64,000 nucleotides of DNA, from contig CABFPE010000018.1 in assembly GCA_900660155.1 (NCBI GenBank), positions 725,594 through 789,593 of the forward strand, read 5' to 3'. Both the position numbers and the translations under genes were made by a program. This stretch comes from Hofstenia miamia. Its lineage: Eukaryota; Xenacoelomorpha; Acoela; Hofsteniidae. Below are positions 23,742 through 34,542 of this stretch, one piece after another. The number at the start of each line of letters is the position of its first letter. Positions within the stretch are counted from its first letter, which is position 1. The notes under the pieces are model-generated. The model saw only the letters and a program-made list of their open reading frames with translations. It did no database searches and had not been told where the DNA came from.

Positions 23742-23945
23742 TACAAAAATCGTATTTTTCATTGAAAAAAATTTTTATTTGCATGTACTCCAGTTACAAG
23801 ATTAAGTTTTAGAACAAATCTTCATCATTGCATGAGCGGACCCAAATCTATATATTTCTTAATAGGCTTGGATAATATTACTCAAAAATGTGGAAAACTC
23901 CCTTTGTTTCTTAAAAGTAATACTAGTGGAAATAGGGTTAAGCTA
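23742..23945. repeat. Dispersed repeat, copy 1
   Basis: About 200 bp starting TACAAAAATCGTATTTTTCA matches 29515-29745 in the same orientation at roughly 75-80% by eye. Both share TTATTTGCATGTACT, CTTCATCATTGCA and GAGCGG.CCCAA. The class of element is unknown. Confidence 0.55.
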
Positions 23946-24565
23946 TAGCGCTAGCTCGAATATGACCAAAAATCATATTTCAAATACTAATTTTAAATAA
24001 TTGTTAAGTGTGATCATTATTGAGGCAAGTTGCGTATTTATATTAGGTAAAATGAATTGATCACTGATCAAAGAATAACCGATTATTAGTAATAAACTTC
24101 TTGCCAAAACAGTTTGACAAGAATTCATTCGTTAGCTCTTGTTCAGTTAAAGATATATGTAAGCTTTGTATTCTCTTTGATCTAACTTTAAACTATCTTG
24201 CTAGTTCATTTATATTGTTAGTTCCATAGGGAGCAAACTATACAACTTTTGTTGCGAAATCAATTATGATAAGAAACCATATTGTAGGCATTTAAATTAT
24301 TTCAAAATTATCCTATCACAATGCGCTATTTCAGACCTTTAATTCTAAAGTAGATTTTCAGATAGTCTTGAAAAAAAGTAATCATTGTATTTTTTGTTCA
24401 TTAATTAAACGTTTTAAACTTTAAACTTTAAGATTATTCTTACTTGACTTATAGACTAAAATACTTATTTTCTAGTCAATGAATGAATGTCAAGATATAT
24501 TTGTATTTTAGCTTGCATTTTTTGTAAAAAAAAAGAGTCCTGAATTTAATAAAGGTATATTTTAG
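23946..24565. other. Upstream region of transporter copy 5
   Basis: No module A/B/C homology is visible. A possible split-start donor is AGATATAT|GTAAGC (AT at 24157-24158), which has the phase needed to join the G at 24566. This is a candidate only. Confidence 0.3.
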
Positions 24566-26060
24566 GTTAATTAATACAGAGGTTTGGATAGAAAAATGTG
24601 GAAGCGGACGAGGACAAATACAGATACTTTTTACGGCTTTTTTAATTCTGGCCTTTTCTGCTGTTCATTTCTTCAATCTTGGTTTCTTAGCTGTAGCAGT
24701 CAAATTCACATGCTCTGATGATGCGCATTTCTTGAGCAATATAACTTATCTGAATAAATGCTCCAATTCCTGCCAGAGGTATATGTATGTTGAAAAAGTG
24801 TCAACCCTGTTTCACGAAATGGATCTAGCTTGTGATGTGAATCGATTCTTGTTCACGCTTGCCAATCCTTTGACGTTTCTTGGTAGTGCTTTAGGCTGTA
24901 TTGTTTCTGCATTCTTTCAAACAATGCTGGGCCGTAAAGTTACTATTTATGTTTCTTACATTATTTTCGCTCTGGGATTTTGCCTTCTTTGGTTTTCAAA
25001 AAACATTTATGGATTACTGGTTTATAGATTTCTTGTTGGAGTATCGCTTATACTTCATCTTACCTCAATGTTTTTAATTTTGTGTGAAGTTGTTAGTCGC
25101 GAAAAGCGTTACTTATATGCATTCATTTACTTCTCAGCTGTATCATGTGGTGGTTTATTGGCGTCAATTATTGGCTATTTTTGGAGGCATTCATGGCAAA
25201 TGCAGCTATTTATATCAACAGCTCCTCTTCTCATCTTAATTATGTGTGCAATTTTTTACCTTCCTGAAAGTCCTCGTTGGTTGATTTCTAAGAACAGAAT
25301 TAAAGAGGCTGAAGATGTTTTGCAGTGGCTAGCAAAGCAAAACAATGCTCAAATTGAAAAAGATGCATTCTCTTCTTTAAGCAAGAACTATTCAAATATA
25401 GATGCCCGCGAAACGTTTTCATTTATTAGCGCTGCCAAGGACTTGTTCGCATCCAATGACATTATGAAGCTATATCTTGTCTCATTATTCATATTTGTGA
25501 CTTCAACCGGGACATTTTACATAATCAGTTTTAACATATCAAAAATAAGTACAAATTTGTACTCAAACTTTGCTCTCCAAGCGATGTCAGATGCGTTCTG
25601 CATGATTTACTTCATTTTAATTCAATTCTCTTCACGCATGTGTATTTTTAAATGTACCCTAGTAATCGCATCTATTTCAATGTTACTGTATAATTTTCTT
25701 GAAAAGTATTCTGCAAGCTTTGTTTTTATAATGATTTCAAAGGCCAGTATTACAATGTGTTCGTTTGGATGGCTGGTTTTCAGTCCTGAGCTTTTACCAA
25801 TCCCCATGCGAAGTGCAGGTGTTGCTATTTTGGAACTAATCACTCGCATCTTTGTCATACTTTTTATGACAATTACTGAATTTTGCAGTTTTGCTGTCAA
25901 CTACTATATACTTTCTTTTCTTTCCTTTATGAGTTTTTTATTTTTACACGTCTTCTTTAAAGATGACTCGATTGCTGCTTTGCCTGAAAGCTATGATGAA
26001 CTGAACCAAACTTACTCTTATAAGAACGAAAAATCCCATCTAATAAAACCCAGCAAATAA
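24566..26060 (+). CDS. SLC22-like organic ion transporter, copy 5 (main exon)
   Basis: The exon opens after TATTTTAG with G, then TTA ATT AAT (LINTEVWIEKCG), in the same phase as the other copies. With a split ATG the protein has 498 residues. It keeps the four loop cysteines, an NIT site, a diverged loop element (STLFHEMDLACD), GRK after TM2, PESPRWLISKNRIKEAE, PELLPIPMRSAGVAILEL and the LPESYDELNQTY tail. It is an outlier in sequence, about as far from copies 3/4 as copy 1 is, so the array predates the recent 2/3/4 duplications. AATAAA overlaps the stop codon (26056-26061). It is a predicted plasma-membrane organic ion transporter of unknown substrate; the 5' exon is not firmly located. Confidence 0.87.
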
Positions 26061-26689
26061 AGTTGATTATTTTTTACAATCATGAAGTGAATATTTTAAT
26101 GACAATTTGCCATGGAAACACTTAGTTTGTTACAGGCTGTGTTTCTGAGGAGTTACAGTATACAGTTTTTAAGCTCATTTAATAGTCAGATGGCATTGGT
26201 AATCCTATTTAGGTCCGCCACTACATAAAAATACCTTTAAGATTAAATGCTTTCTTATTTTAGAATATTATGAAATTTAATTATCTTATTAGACTACATT
26301 TTTAGCCAAGTATATTTCTGCCACCAAACTCGTAACTACACGTTAGTTTTCGTGGGAGAAAAATTGGAGTATACATTAATCCCATTGCGTTACTAGCTCC
26401 ATTAAATATTCTACACTATTAGCAAAAATGCTTGAGTTACTCAATAATTCAATTTTTCAATCAATTTTAATTTTTTTGCTCAATAATTTCCATTGACTCA
26501 ATTTTATCTCAATCACAGCCAATTTCCAGAGATATGATTGTAAATAAATGCGACATCTACTTATACATTTCTGGGCCAAGTAAAATTAAAACACATTGCT
26601 TGTAGTAGTTCAGCGCTGCACCAATATTATCGTCATACGCTATCATGTAGATACGAATTTTATCCTCAAAGCAGATTTTAAGCTCACAG
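26061..26689. other. Intergenic, no gene seen
   Basis: AT-rich 3' flank of copy 5 with no recognisable feature. Confidence 0.5.
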
Positions 26690-26770
26690 CAAGCCTGTAG
26701 CCACGAGGGTATTGGGACGCCCCCCCCCTTGGACAATAAAACTAAAATCAAAATCAGCATGTAAAAATAA
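26690..26770. mobile_element. hAT-like terminal relic
   Basis: The stretch CTGTAGCCACGAGGGTATTGGGACG followed by a C-run and TTGGAC looks like the degenerate GTGGCGTAGCCAGGG...CCCCCC ends common in hAT-family elements. No partner end was established. Confidence 0.3.
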
Positions 26771-27239
26771 ATTTTTTTAATTCAATTCTTGTAAATTTGC
26801 TCTCAATGTCGTAATATTTTGGTCACTCACTAAATGTCCCCACGTCAGAAAATCCTGCGTTCGTCCATGCATGCAACCAAGACCTACGGTAATCAAATGC
26901 ACTCCGCTGTAGCCAGCATTTGATGTAGGATATCCTAAGAAACAAATTGAAGAATTTGCTAGATTTAGCATTTCCATACTTTTTGAAACATTTTGTTTTT
27001 ATTGATAATCGTAAGGCGACATCCAAATATAATGAGGCCATTATTGAGAAACAATTATTTTCTACATTTCAAAATCAATTGTTTGAGGTACATTGAAACT
27101 GCAGAATGTACAATAGCACAAATATAGATCTAAAGTTTTTATTTGGAGATTCAGATTTCTCAAAATTGATTTACTTTATTCATAAAGCTTTCTAATTTGT
27201 TTGGTGAACCCTTAGTTTGTTTCGAAGCGAATGTAGTGA

Positions 27240-27950
27240 TTGTAGGGCTAGGGCCGAGTTTGTAACAAAAAATTTTCATGCCCTATCCGAATTTGCATTT
27301 ATTTTATCCTGTTCGGATTTATTCGGATTAACTATCGTATTCCGGAAGTCGCAAGTTTTCATATTTTAATATAAAATCACTTCTGCAGGCATGTCTTAGC
27401 GGTAAGTCAACCAGCAGTTTTTTTATCTAATTTGGTGACAAAAGCTGTTCGTGTAGCACGGGTGACATTGATATTTCCTACTTTTAACCCATTCTCTACC
27501 ATTGTATCAAATGGCTACAGGTAATATTTAAGGAAGTACGTTGCAAATTCATGTGCAAATTTATTAGTTGTTAATATTACTTCAGAGGATTAACACTTTT
27601 TATTGATGATGGGTAGCAAAAGATAATCTAAAAATGCATCTTTACTCAAGAAATAATGGTCGATATGAGTCACTTTCTCAACCTCTATTGACTGGTTTTT
27701 CCTTATGTCAAAATTTTGGAGAGGTTTAGGTAAAAAAGTGTGGATGTATTAGGTCAAATTTGAGTTGCCCTAATCATGACACTACAATACTGCGAAAGTT
27801 ATTGAAGAATATAATGTGATGTATTCAGAGTTTTAGTCTTGAATTAATAGTTGATATTTTATCAGGATATAACTGGATCTCAATTTATGCTACTCTGCCC
27901 TGCCCTGGTTATCCTGTTCGGACTCAACCATATGTAGGACCACAAAAGTG
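27240..27950. mobile_element. Possible non-autonomous DNA transposon relic
   Basis: A GC-rich left edge (AGGGCTAGGGCCGAG, 27245) and a right edge whose reverse complement starts AGGGCAGGGC (near 27900) flank about 650 bp of AT-rich DNA. TATCCTGTTCGGA occurs near both edges. No coding sequence is seen. The inverted repeat is imperfect, so this is tentative. Confidence 0.25.
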
Positions 27951-28066
27951 AAAGAATTTTGTGATATTCTTTATTTAAAATACTTGGACAAAACTTAAAC
28001 CAGTTCACTACTTGCAAAAACAATTAATTTTTTTTACTTTTATTGCATTTTACTGCAAATCGTCAG

Positions 28067-28273
28067 GCCGTGTGGCAACATAAAATTGAAAGAATGCTCA
28101 GTCTTGACAAATTACCATCAACCCCTCCTAAATGCGTGTCGACCCCTTTAGGTGATAATGTTGGGTACGGGCCTGGATCACGGCGAGAAAAATTTACTGT
28201 AGGACACATGAACTGGGCAATTGTCAAAACTGAAATAACTGAGGGAATTGGAAAATCATGGATCAATTTTTAA
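28067..28273 (+). CDS. Candidate terminal exon of an unidentified gene
   Basis: After an acceptor-like ACTGCAAATCGTCAG (28066) the frame encodes 68 residues with balanced composition and higher GC than its surroundings: AVWQHKIERMLSLD, then LPSTPPKCVSTPLGDN, then YGPGSRREKFTVGHMNW, ending TAA at 28271-28273. It looks more like real coding sequence than the AT-rich chance frames around it. I do not recognise the family and no partner exon was found upstream, so it may be a gene fragment or part of a transposon. Confidence 0.3.
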   Translation, partial: AVWQHKIERMLSLDKLPSTPPKCVSTPLGDNVGYGPGSRREKFTVGHMNWAIVKTEITEGIGKSWINF

Positions 28274-28500
28274 TCACATTTTGATGTTTTTTTACTCAAT
28301 AGAACCAGAAGAATTTATTTCTTGGTATGCACACTTTTCATAGCCAACAGTGTATGAAAAAGTCATGTTTTGAGCTGCGTTGTGCAAAAGGTAAAGCATT
28401 TTGTCATTATTGTCTAGACAATTGGTTAAAATGTAATTGAAGACTACTTTCCTTAACGGATATGACATTGGATCTCATTACCAGTTGAATAAATGTCAAG

Positions 28501-28960
28501 TCAATTACGCTCTGCAATATTCGGAGTATATATTAACTTTGAGATTCTGAATATATTTGTAACATGTAAGTCCCATCTTAGATTGTTGGATATGGTAAAC
28601 CGACAACTTGAAAGTAACTTCAAATATGCTACGAGCACGGTGTCAATCATAGATCCTTGGGGATGCCTCATGAGATACCTATGTTCATTGCTCAAAAGAC
28701 TACCGTGTTTGGGACAAACCCTGCAGTTATGTAAATAGAAAGTTATCCAATTAACTAGACATGTGGACTTAAAGAGCTAATCGACTTAGTGATTAGAGTG
28801 CAGTAAGGAACCATATCTAATGCTTTACTAAAGTCCACCGCCTACACAATGACACTGGTAATATATGGTTTGTCGATGTGATTTGTAATAATTTCCAAGA
28901 GGGGAAGTAATACCTAGTGTAGAGCAAATCATTTAAGAGCTCTCTTCCGTAAAAAAGTTG
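28501..28960 (-). mobile_element. Decayed CR1/Jockey-type LINE reverse transcriptase
   Basis: On the - strand the pieces read, in order, LLPLLEIITNHID, then VDFSKALDMVPYCTLITK (the second reverse-transcriptase aspartate motif), then RHPQGSM (motif GiPQGS), then ISNNLRWDLHVTNIFR. The FADD box between the last two has been deleted, and stops interrupt every frame. It is a dead relic of a different LINE lineage or age from the one at 34.5 kb. Confidence 0.65.
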
Positions 28961-29514
28961 TTGGTTTGTTCTAAATATTATATACCAATTATTTAATTAG
29001 GCTTTTAATATAGGCTAAGCATTAAAAGTACAACCCAGAGAACTGATTTGATGAATGTTTTTTACCAGAAGTTTTTTCACTGTGATCGGATTTATATAGA
29101 TAAAATTATATAACTAATCTACGTTGCATGATATGATGTGATATTGAATTATTTTATCAGTAGTTATGAATTATGACAAAAAATATCTAAGGGAATTTTA
29201 CAAAGTATATCAGCATGTAATTATGATATCAGTTCTGTACTAATTTGATTTGCAATAACTGACACATGCGGTTGTTTTCGCTATGCTTTTCACAGAATAG
29301 CTGGTTCGATAACTATGGTAAAGCAGGACAGGAAAAACAAAATCATTAAGAAGACATCATCAAGAACACAACAAAAAAATGTCTCATGATGGCACCGTTG
29401 TATGAAAGACACAAGATGTTTATAGTAAAAAATAGCAAAACTTCATAAGACAAAATATTTCAGAATAGTTTTTGTTCTCAAACACGACATCCTCATTATT
29501 TGGATTTGACCTTT

Positions 29515-29745
29515 TTTTACAAAAATCATATTTCTCAATGAAAAAAATTCTTATTTGCATGTACTTCAGGCACAAGAAAAGTTCTAGCACAACTCTTCAT
29601 CATTGCAGGAGCGGGCCCAACCCCATAGATGTGTCTGTGCAAAAGCTTTTAATATTTTTTAACAGACTATGATAAAATTGTTCAACAATGTGAAAAAATC
29701 GCTTTGTTACTTAAAAATAACACTATTAAAAATATCAATAATATT
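29515..29745. repeat. Dispersed repeat, copy 2
   Basis: Same family as 23742-23945 and same orientation. The conserved core is TTATTTGCATGTACTTCAG and CTTCATCATTGCAGGAGCGGG. Confidence 0.55.
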
Positions 29746-30798
29746 ATTTAAACACAATGCTCGACATTATGATGCTATTTCAGTATCAATAGCTTTTACC
29801 GCTACATGTACCGGTGGGTTGCATGTTCACTTCTTTTTGGTCTTAGAGCTAAACAATTTTTGAACAAATTTTATTTCAAGATCAATTCATTTTCCCGTAT
29901 GTAAGTAAGTAAATCCGTGAACTTTTAATGCTGTTACGTCACGTCAATGGTTATCACGATCACGAGCCGTGAAATTTGTTGGTTGTGTAAACCGCATTTT
30001 AAGAAAAATTAAACGTTTTGTTTTATCCTTGACCAGAACCAATTCTATTGTTGCTTGTCATTGCAGATATTATGCAATTTACTAAATGATTTCAAATTTC
30101 AATTTCATTTTCTATGACGTTAAGCACCAGTCACAAAAATCGTTAGAGTTAACGTAACTCATTGTCCCAGTAAAAATATACTTGCTCTAGTTGTTACCAA
30201 GTTCTCTATGCCAAGGACAAAATTGAGAAGTATTACTAAAGGTTGATTATAAATTTTCTTTAAATTCAGAATGCCAACGTAGTATTTACTTATTTTTTAG
30301 GCACATTTGTTAAACTACCATAAAAAATGTTTTAGTTGCCTTAATAATCTTGTTTAACTTTTACCATTTCAAAATAAAGTTTTATCAGTGTAATTTGTTG
30401 CGTTTCAACAGTGTTTGCTTTATTTGACTAGTTGCCATATTCTCAATACAACAACATGTAAGTAGTTACTTGTGTATTGACTAACTATGAGTATTTAGTA
30501 TTAGAGAGTTTAGTTATGTGTATGTTTGGTATATATTACTAATAAGGATTATGAAATAGAAAAATTCAAAACGAACTATTACAGAAATAATAAGCTCCGA
30601 AAATGAATCTGATCTTATCGGTACTCGCAATGTTAAATATAATATTGCCAACCGACTGAATCCAATGTAGGTGCTAAAACAATTTGCTCATCCAAACTAA
30701 TACAACCGCTTCTTGTATTTAATCTCTAGTCCTGAATTTATAGGAAATCTTAGAATCTCATTTGGCAACTTTATCATTAAGTGTATTAGTTTTAGGAA
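29746..30798. other. Upstream region of the molybdopterin synthase gene
   Basis: No gene is seen and no MoaD-like (small subunit) frame was found. TTTTAG at 30790-30795 just before the start codon resembles a splice or trans-splice acceptor. Confidence 0.4.
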
Positions 30799-32481
30799 AT
30801 GTGTGATGTAGATGATGACATTGTATGTATTTGCCAGGATCCTATTCCTTGTGAAAAATTCTACTCTTTCGTGAATGTGCCATCTTGTGGTGGGATTGTG
30901 CAATTTAATGGTGTCACTCGACAGGATACTTCTCCTATTGATCCAAATGTTAAGGTAAAAAGTGTTAATTCTTTGTATACTTTGCTTCTACTTGCTAAAG
31001 TGTTATTTTTTAATGTTTTGAGAGTTTAATATATATATTTTTTTTCAGTAAAAAAGAAACATTTCAGATTGATTCGTAATTAGTTCTTCTCTAAGGATTT
31101 TCCACATTAAGAACAAGAAATGAACGGAAGTAATATCAGTTTGGGATATAAATGTAGTTATGAATTATCGAACCGGTAGACATATCTAGCAGGGAAACTA
31201 TACCAACGTCACTTTTCGAAATGACCTAATTGAACTTTCCCTAATAAGAGAATACTTTGAGAGAGCACAACAAATTCATATAGCATTATATAAAGCTCAT
31301 TAGCCGGTTTTTAAGCGCCTAACCCGTGACAAATTTACTCATTCAAAGAAGCAGTCTGAAAGTCGTTCAAGAGAAAACAAGCTCAGGTTATGAACCCTTG
31401 TAATTAAGTCACGATCTGTATCAGTTGATGCCACAATATTTCACATTTTATAACAGATGTCGTTGTACAATCGAAGGCTACAATTACAGTAAAACTTCTC
31501 GTCTCTCTAAATTCTATTGATGAATCACATTCGTTTTAGAACTATCAATCATAATACTTTTCTTGTTGATCCTGACCAGATCTGACCAACTGACCAACGA
31601 CCCAGAAAACAGGTATTTGAATCTTTCTGCAGGAATTCTATCACATCGAGCTCTTAATGATAAGACGATTTCAAGAAAGTTTCGAAAAATAGTGCAGTGA
31701 AAATAATGAAAGAATATTTCAGGTAAATTGCAAGTTAAACATAATATAGTGTAGATCATTTTAGATTATTAATATTGCTAAAATTACTTATAAGTTGCTT
31801 CCGTAATTGTTAAATAATCCAGCCAAAAATATGAATGTCTTATGTTTTGGGTGCTTATACGGGGACACAAGACATAAGATATTCGAGAATGTTTTTCAAG
31901 CGCTCTACTCGACTTGTTGAATGTCTCGTGTTTTCGGTTCTTATACGTGACATTGGCTCACTGAAAACCGAAGACATGCATGTCTCATCTACGTGGGAAT
32001 AGCGTATAAGCAATATGCATAAGATATTGAAAAGATGTACTATGGAAAATTGTTTATTAGTATTATCTAAGGCTATCTAAGACTGTTTTTTTAAATATAG
32101 TTCTGCATTCAAGCTGAATTTTTACATTGCAAATAATTCATATACTTTATGGGGTGCGTTTAGGTAAGTCACTTGGAATACGAGTGCTACACGCCGATGG
32201 CCGTGAATGAGATGCGAGCAATTGTAAAGAATCTTCGTAAAACATGGCCTGATATTTGTCGAATAGCAATGGTTCATAGGATCGGACGAGTTGACGTCGG
32301 CGACTCTTCGGTTTTCATCTCAATATCGTCTGCGCACAGAAATATTCTCTTTGCCGCTTTGGAGTTTGCAATCGATTCACTTAAAGCCTCAGTTCCCATT
32401 TGGAAAAAAGAATTCTATTCAGACGAATGCAACGAACCAAAATGGAAGAGCAACAAAGAATGTTTTTGGCTAGAAAAATGA
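30799..32481 (+). CDS. MOCS2: Molybdopterin synthase catalytic (large) subunit, two exons
   Basis: Exon 1 is 30799-30954 and exon 2 is 32164-32481; the 1,209-bp intron is GT...AG in phase 0. The product is 157 residues, close to bacterial MoaE (about 150). It is the cytosolic large subunit that, with the thiocarboxylated small subunit, adds the dithiolene sulfurs to precursor Z in molybdenum cofactor synthesis. Landmarks are GGIVQFNGVTRQ with the conserved Arg near 41, LEYECYTPMA just after the junction, and HRIGRVDVGD. The SSAHR box has His110 and Arg111, and LKASVPIWKKE carries lysines 126 and 133 with the seven-residue spacing of the MoaE catalytic lysines. The conserved end is NKECFW. An AG three bases before the ATG suggests the mRNA begins at a splice acceptor there. 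Here MOCS2 means the MOCS2B/MoaE product only; no small-subunit frame is visible nearby. Confidence 0.92.
31835..32035. repeat. Short inverted/direct repeats in the MOCS2 intron
   Basis: TCTTATGT...ACATAAGA arms flank 31838-31882. A phrase GAATGTCTYRTGTTTT.GG.KCTTATACG occurs twice (about 31831 and 31918), and AAAACCGAAGACAT is its partial inverse. This is probably a small transposon relic. Confidence 0.35.
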
Positions 32482-33995
32482 TATTTATTGTCAACGTGAA
32501 AACTGTCTAGTTTACTTAAACAACGATCTCTTTATAATATTATGTTATAAACATGGTTTTGACTTAAGTGACCATATCATATAGCACTGGAGAAATTGCT
32601 TAAAATCTTGAAAAAAACATTACATTAGGCTTTCGTTCGCGCTCAGTTCAAGCCCTATATTTTGTGTTATAAACGAGGTTTATATCACTCAATTAAATTT
32701 TCCTACATATGTGACGTCTGACAGATTGTACAGGGCCATACTAGACAGCTTCCACTAAATAATGTAAATTGTAAATGTGTCATATATTTATATTTTTATA
32801 TTTATATATTTATATATTTCAATTTCTTGTATACAATTTTCACTATATAATTCGCAAGAGAACCGCGTTTAAACCTGACAGCCAAAAATTGCCCTTAGAA
32901 ACACTTTTTTAATAATACAAGATCATTTGCTACTATTGTAATCCCTTGAAGTGTATGGTCACCATTATTGTTGTTCCAAATAAATTTTATTCGGATTTCC
33001 TTAAGTTTAAAATTTTCTTAACATTCAAAATTGTTGTCAATTTTTCAAAAAGCTTCATTAAATGAAAATGAATTAATACCGAAAGAGTGTTTTTACCTTT
33101 GTCCAAGACATTATGCCTTTGGTAGTGTTTACAGCATTCAGAACTTGTCTATTAATGCACCTCATGTTTGTAGTATAATTTTTTACAAATTTAAATTCTG
33201 CATATAGTTTCTATGGTGAATCATGATCTTGATTGCAATTCATCCTCATCATGATGTTATCAAATCATTTGATTTTATTTGATTCGATATGTAATAAGAA
33301 TATTTTTATCTAATGTTTCCATTGAAATGATTCGATTTAGAAAACAGTTAAACACGGCTAGTTTGAAATTGTCAAATAACCTACTCATTCACATCACATT
33401 ATCTGCAATGGAATATGTGTTTAAATATTTCTTTATAAAATAATAACAGTTGAAGCAGTTTCCTGTTCAATATTTCAAGAGAAAATCGATTCAATTCTGT
33501 GTTAATACTAGAAACGCGTCAATAGATCAAAATGAACACTAGCAAGTACATATACTTGCAATTACATTGATAATCTCATTGAATTTGTTATTAGTAGACA
33601 TTTTGTTTCTATTTCATAATTTCGCCTTTGAAACATCAGATATAAATCGCTGTTCTAGTATTAACAGTAAGTATATCAATCTTCATTTGTATACTGGAGG
33701 ATTATTTGTTTGAAATTTAGTATTTATAAAGTATCGTTGATATTTAACATTTAATTTTTAAATGTATATATCCATTTGACAAATATCATTCGATACTAAG
33801 TTTACTGTATAGGTATGTTTAAATTCTACTAATTTATGTAATAAAAGTTTTTCCAGTGCTGGATTAGAATAGTATTTGTAGGTTTTCGTGTATTATTCTT
33901 TTTGTTTAAAAACTCTTTCTAGTGAAAACTCAATTTGTTCAAAAGTGTTTCTGTTATAATACTTCGCAATCGAGCGCTCAATTAGAAGAAATTCA
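32482..33995. other. Intergenic, no gene seen
   Basis: AT-rich sequence downstream of MOCS2 with short TATATTTA runs near 32785-32820. No coding potential is recognised. Confidence 0.5.
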
Positions 33996-34400
33996 GCTGT
34001 AAACAGCTTTGAAGGACAATCATTTAATAAAACTAATGAAATGAAAAGAATGGGTAATTGAGCTTATCAATTGCGCTAATACTGCTGTAAACGCTTGGAA
34101 GACGAACATATTTGCACAATTGAAAGACGTGATCAAAGCACTTATGATTTATCCTGTTTCATTTCTTTCCTGATTAGTCAATTACGAGTTTTAATTGAGA
34201 TTAGTCAGCTGTATCATGGACTCATAGGATTATTATGATAATCTCTAAAAGTTCCTGGCTGTAAACGTTGTATCAATAACAAATGAAAGTGTCATAACAA
34301 GTTCAATTAACACGCTGTAAACAGCGTATCAACAACAAGATATCTTCTCAATTGGAAAGCGTTATAATTCATTGATAAGCTGTAAACTAACCTTTAGGTT
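33996..34400. repeat. Diverged minisatellite with GCTGTAAAC units
   Basis: GCTGTAAAC recurs at 33996, 34084, 34258, 34314 and 34379. Related flanking words (AGCGTATCAACAACAA, TCAATTGGAAAG, CAATTGAAAGAC) recur around it. Spacings of 54-66 bp at the right and longer ones at the left suggest a decayed tandem array whose left units have lost copies of the motif. Confidence 0.5.
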
Positions 34401-34509
34401 AGTAAATCGTATGACAGCGCGTAGCGCCTAATCTCATAAACAGCGTATCCTGTGTCTTGTTGAAGCACACTTCATTTTTAGTGCATCGAGTCCACTTTTC
34501 GGACGTAAT

Positions 34510-34542
<33 letters not shown>

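Noticed and set aside
19404-25900. Antisense frames within the transporter exons (19404-19604, 25622-25900)
   Set aside because: Shadows of the SLC22 coding strand with no independent features.
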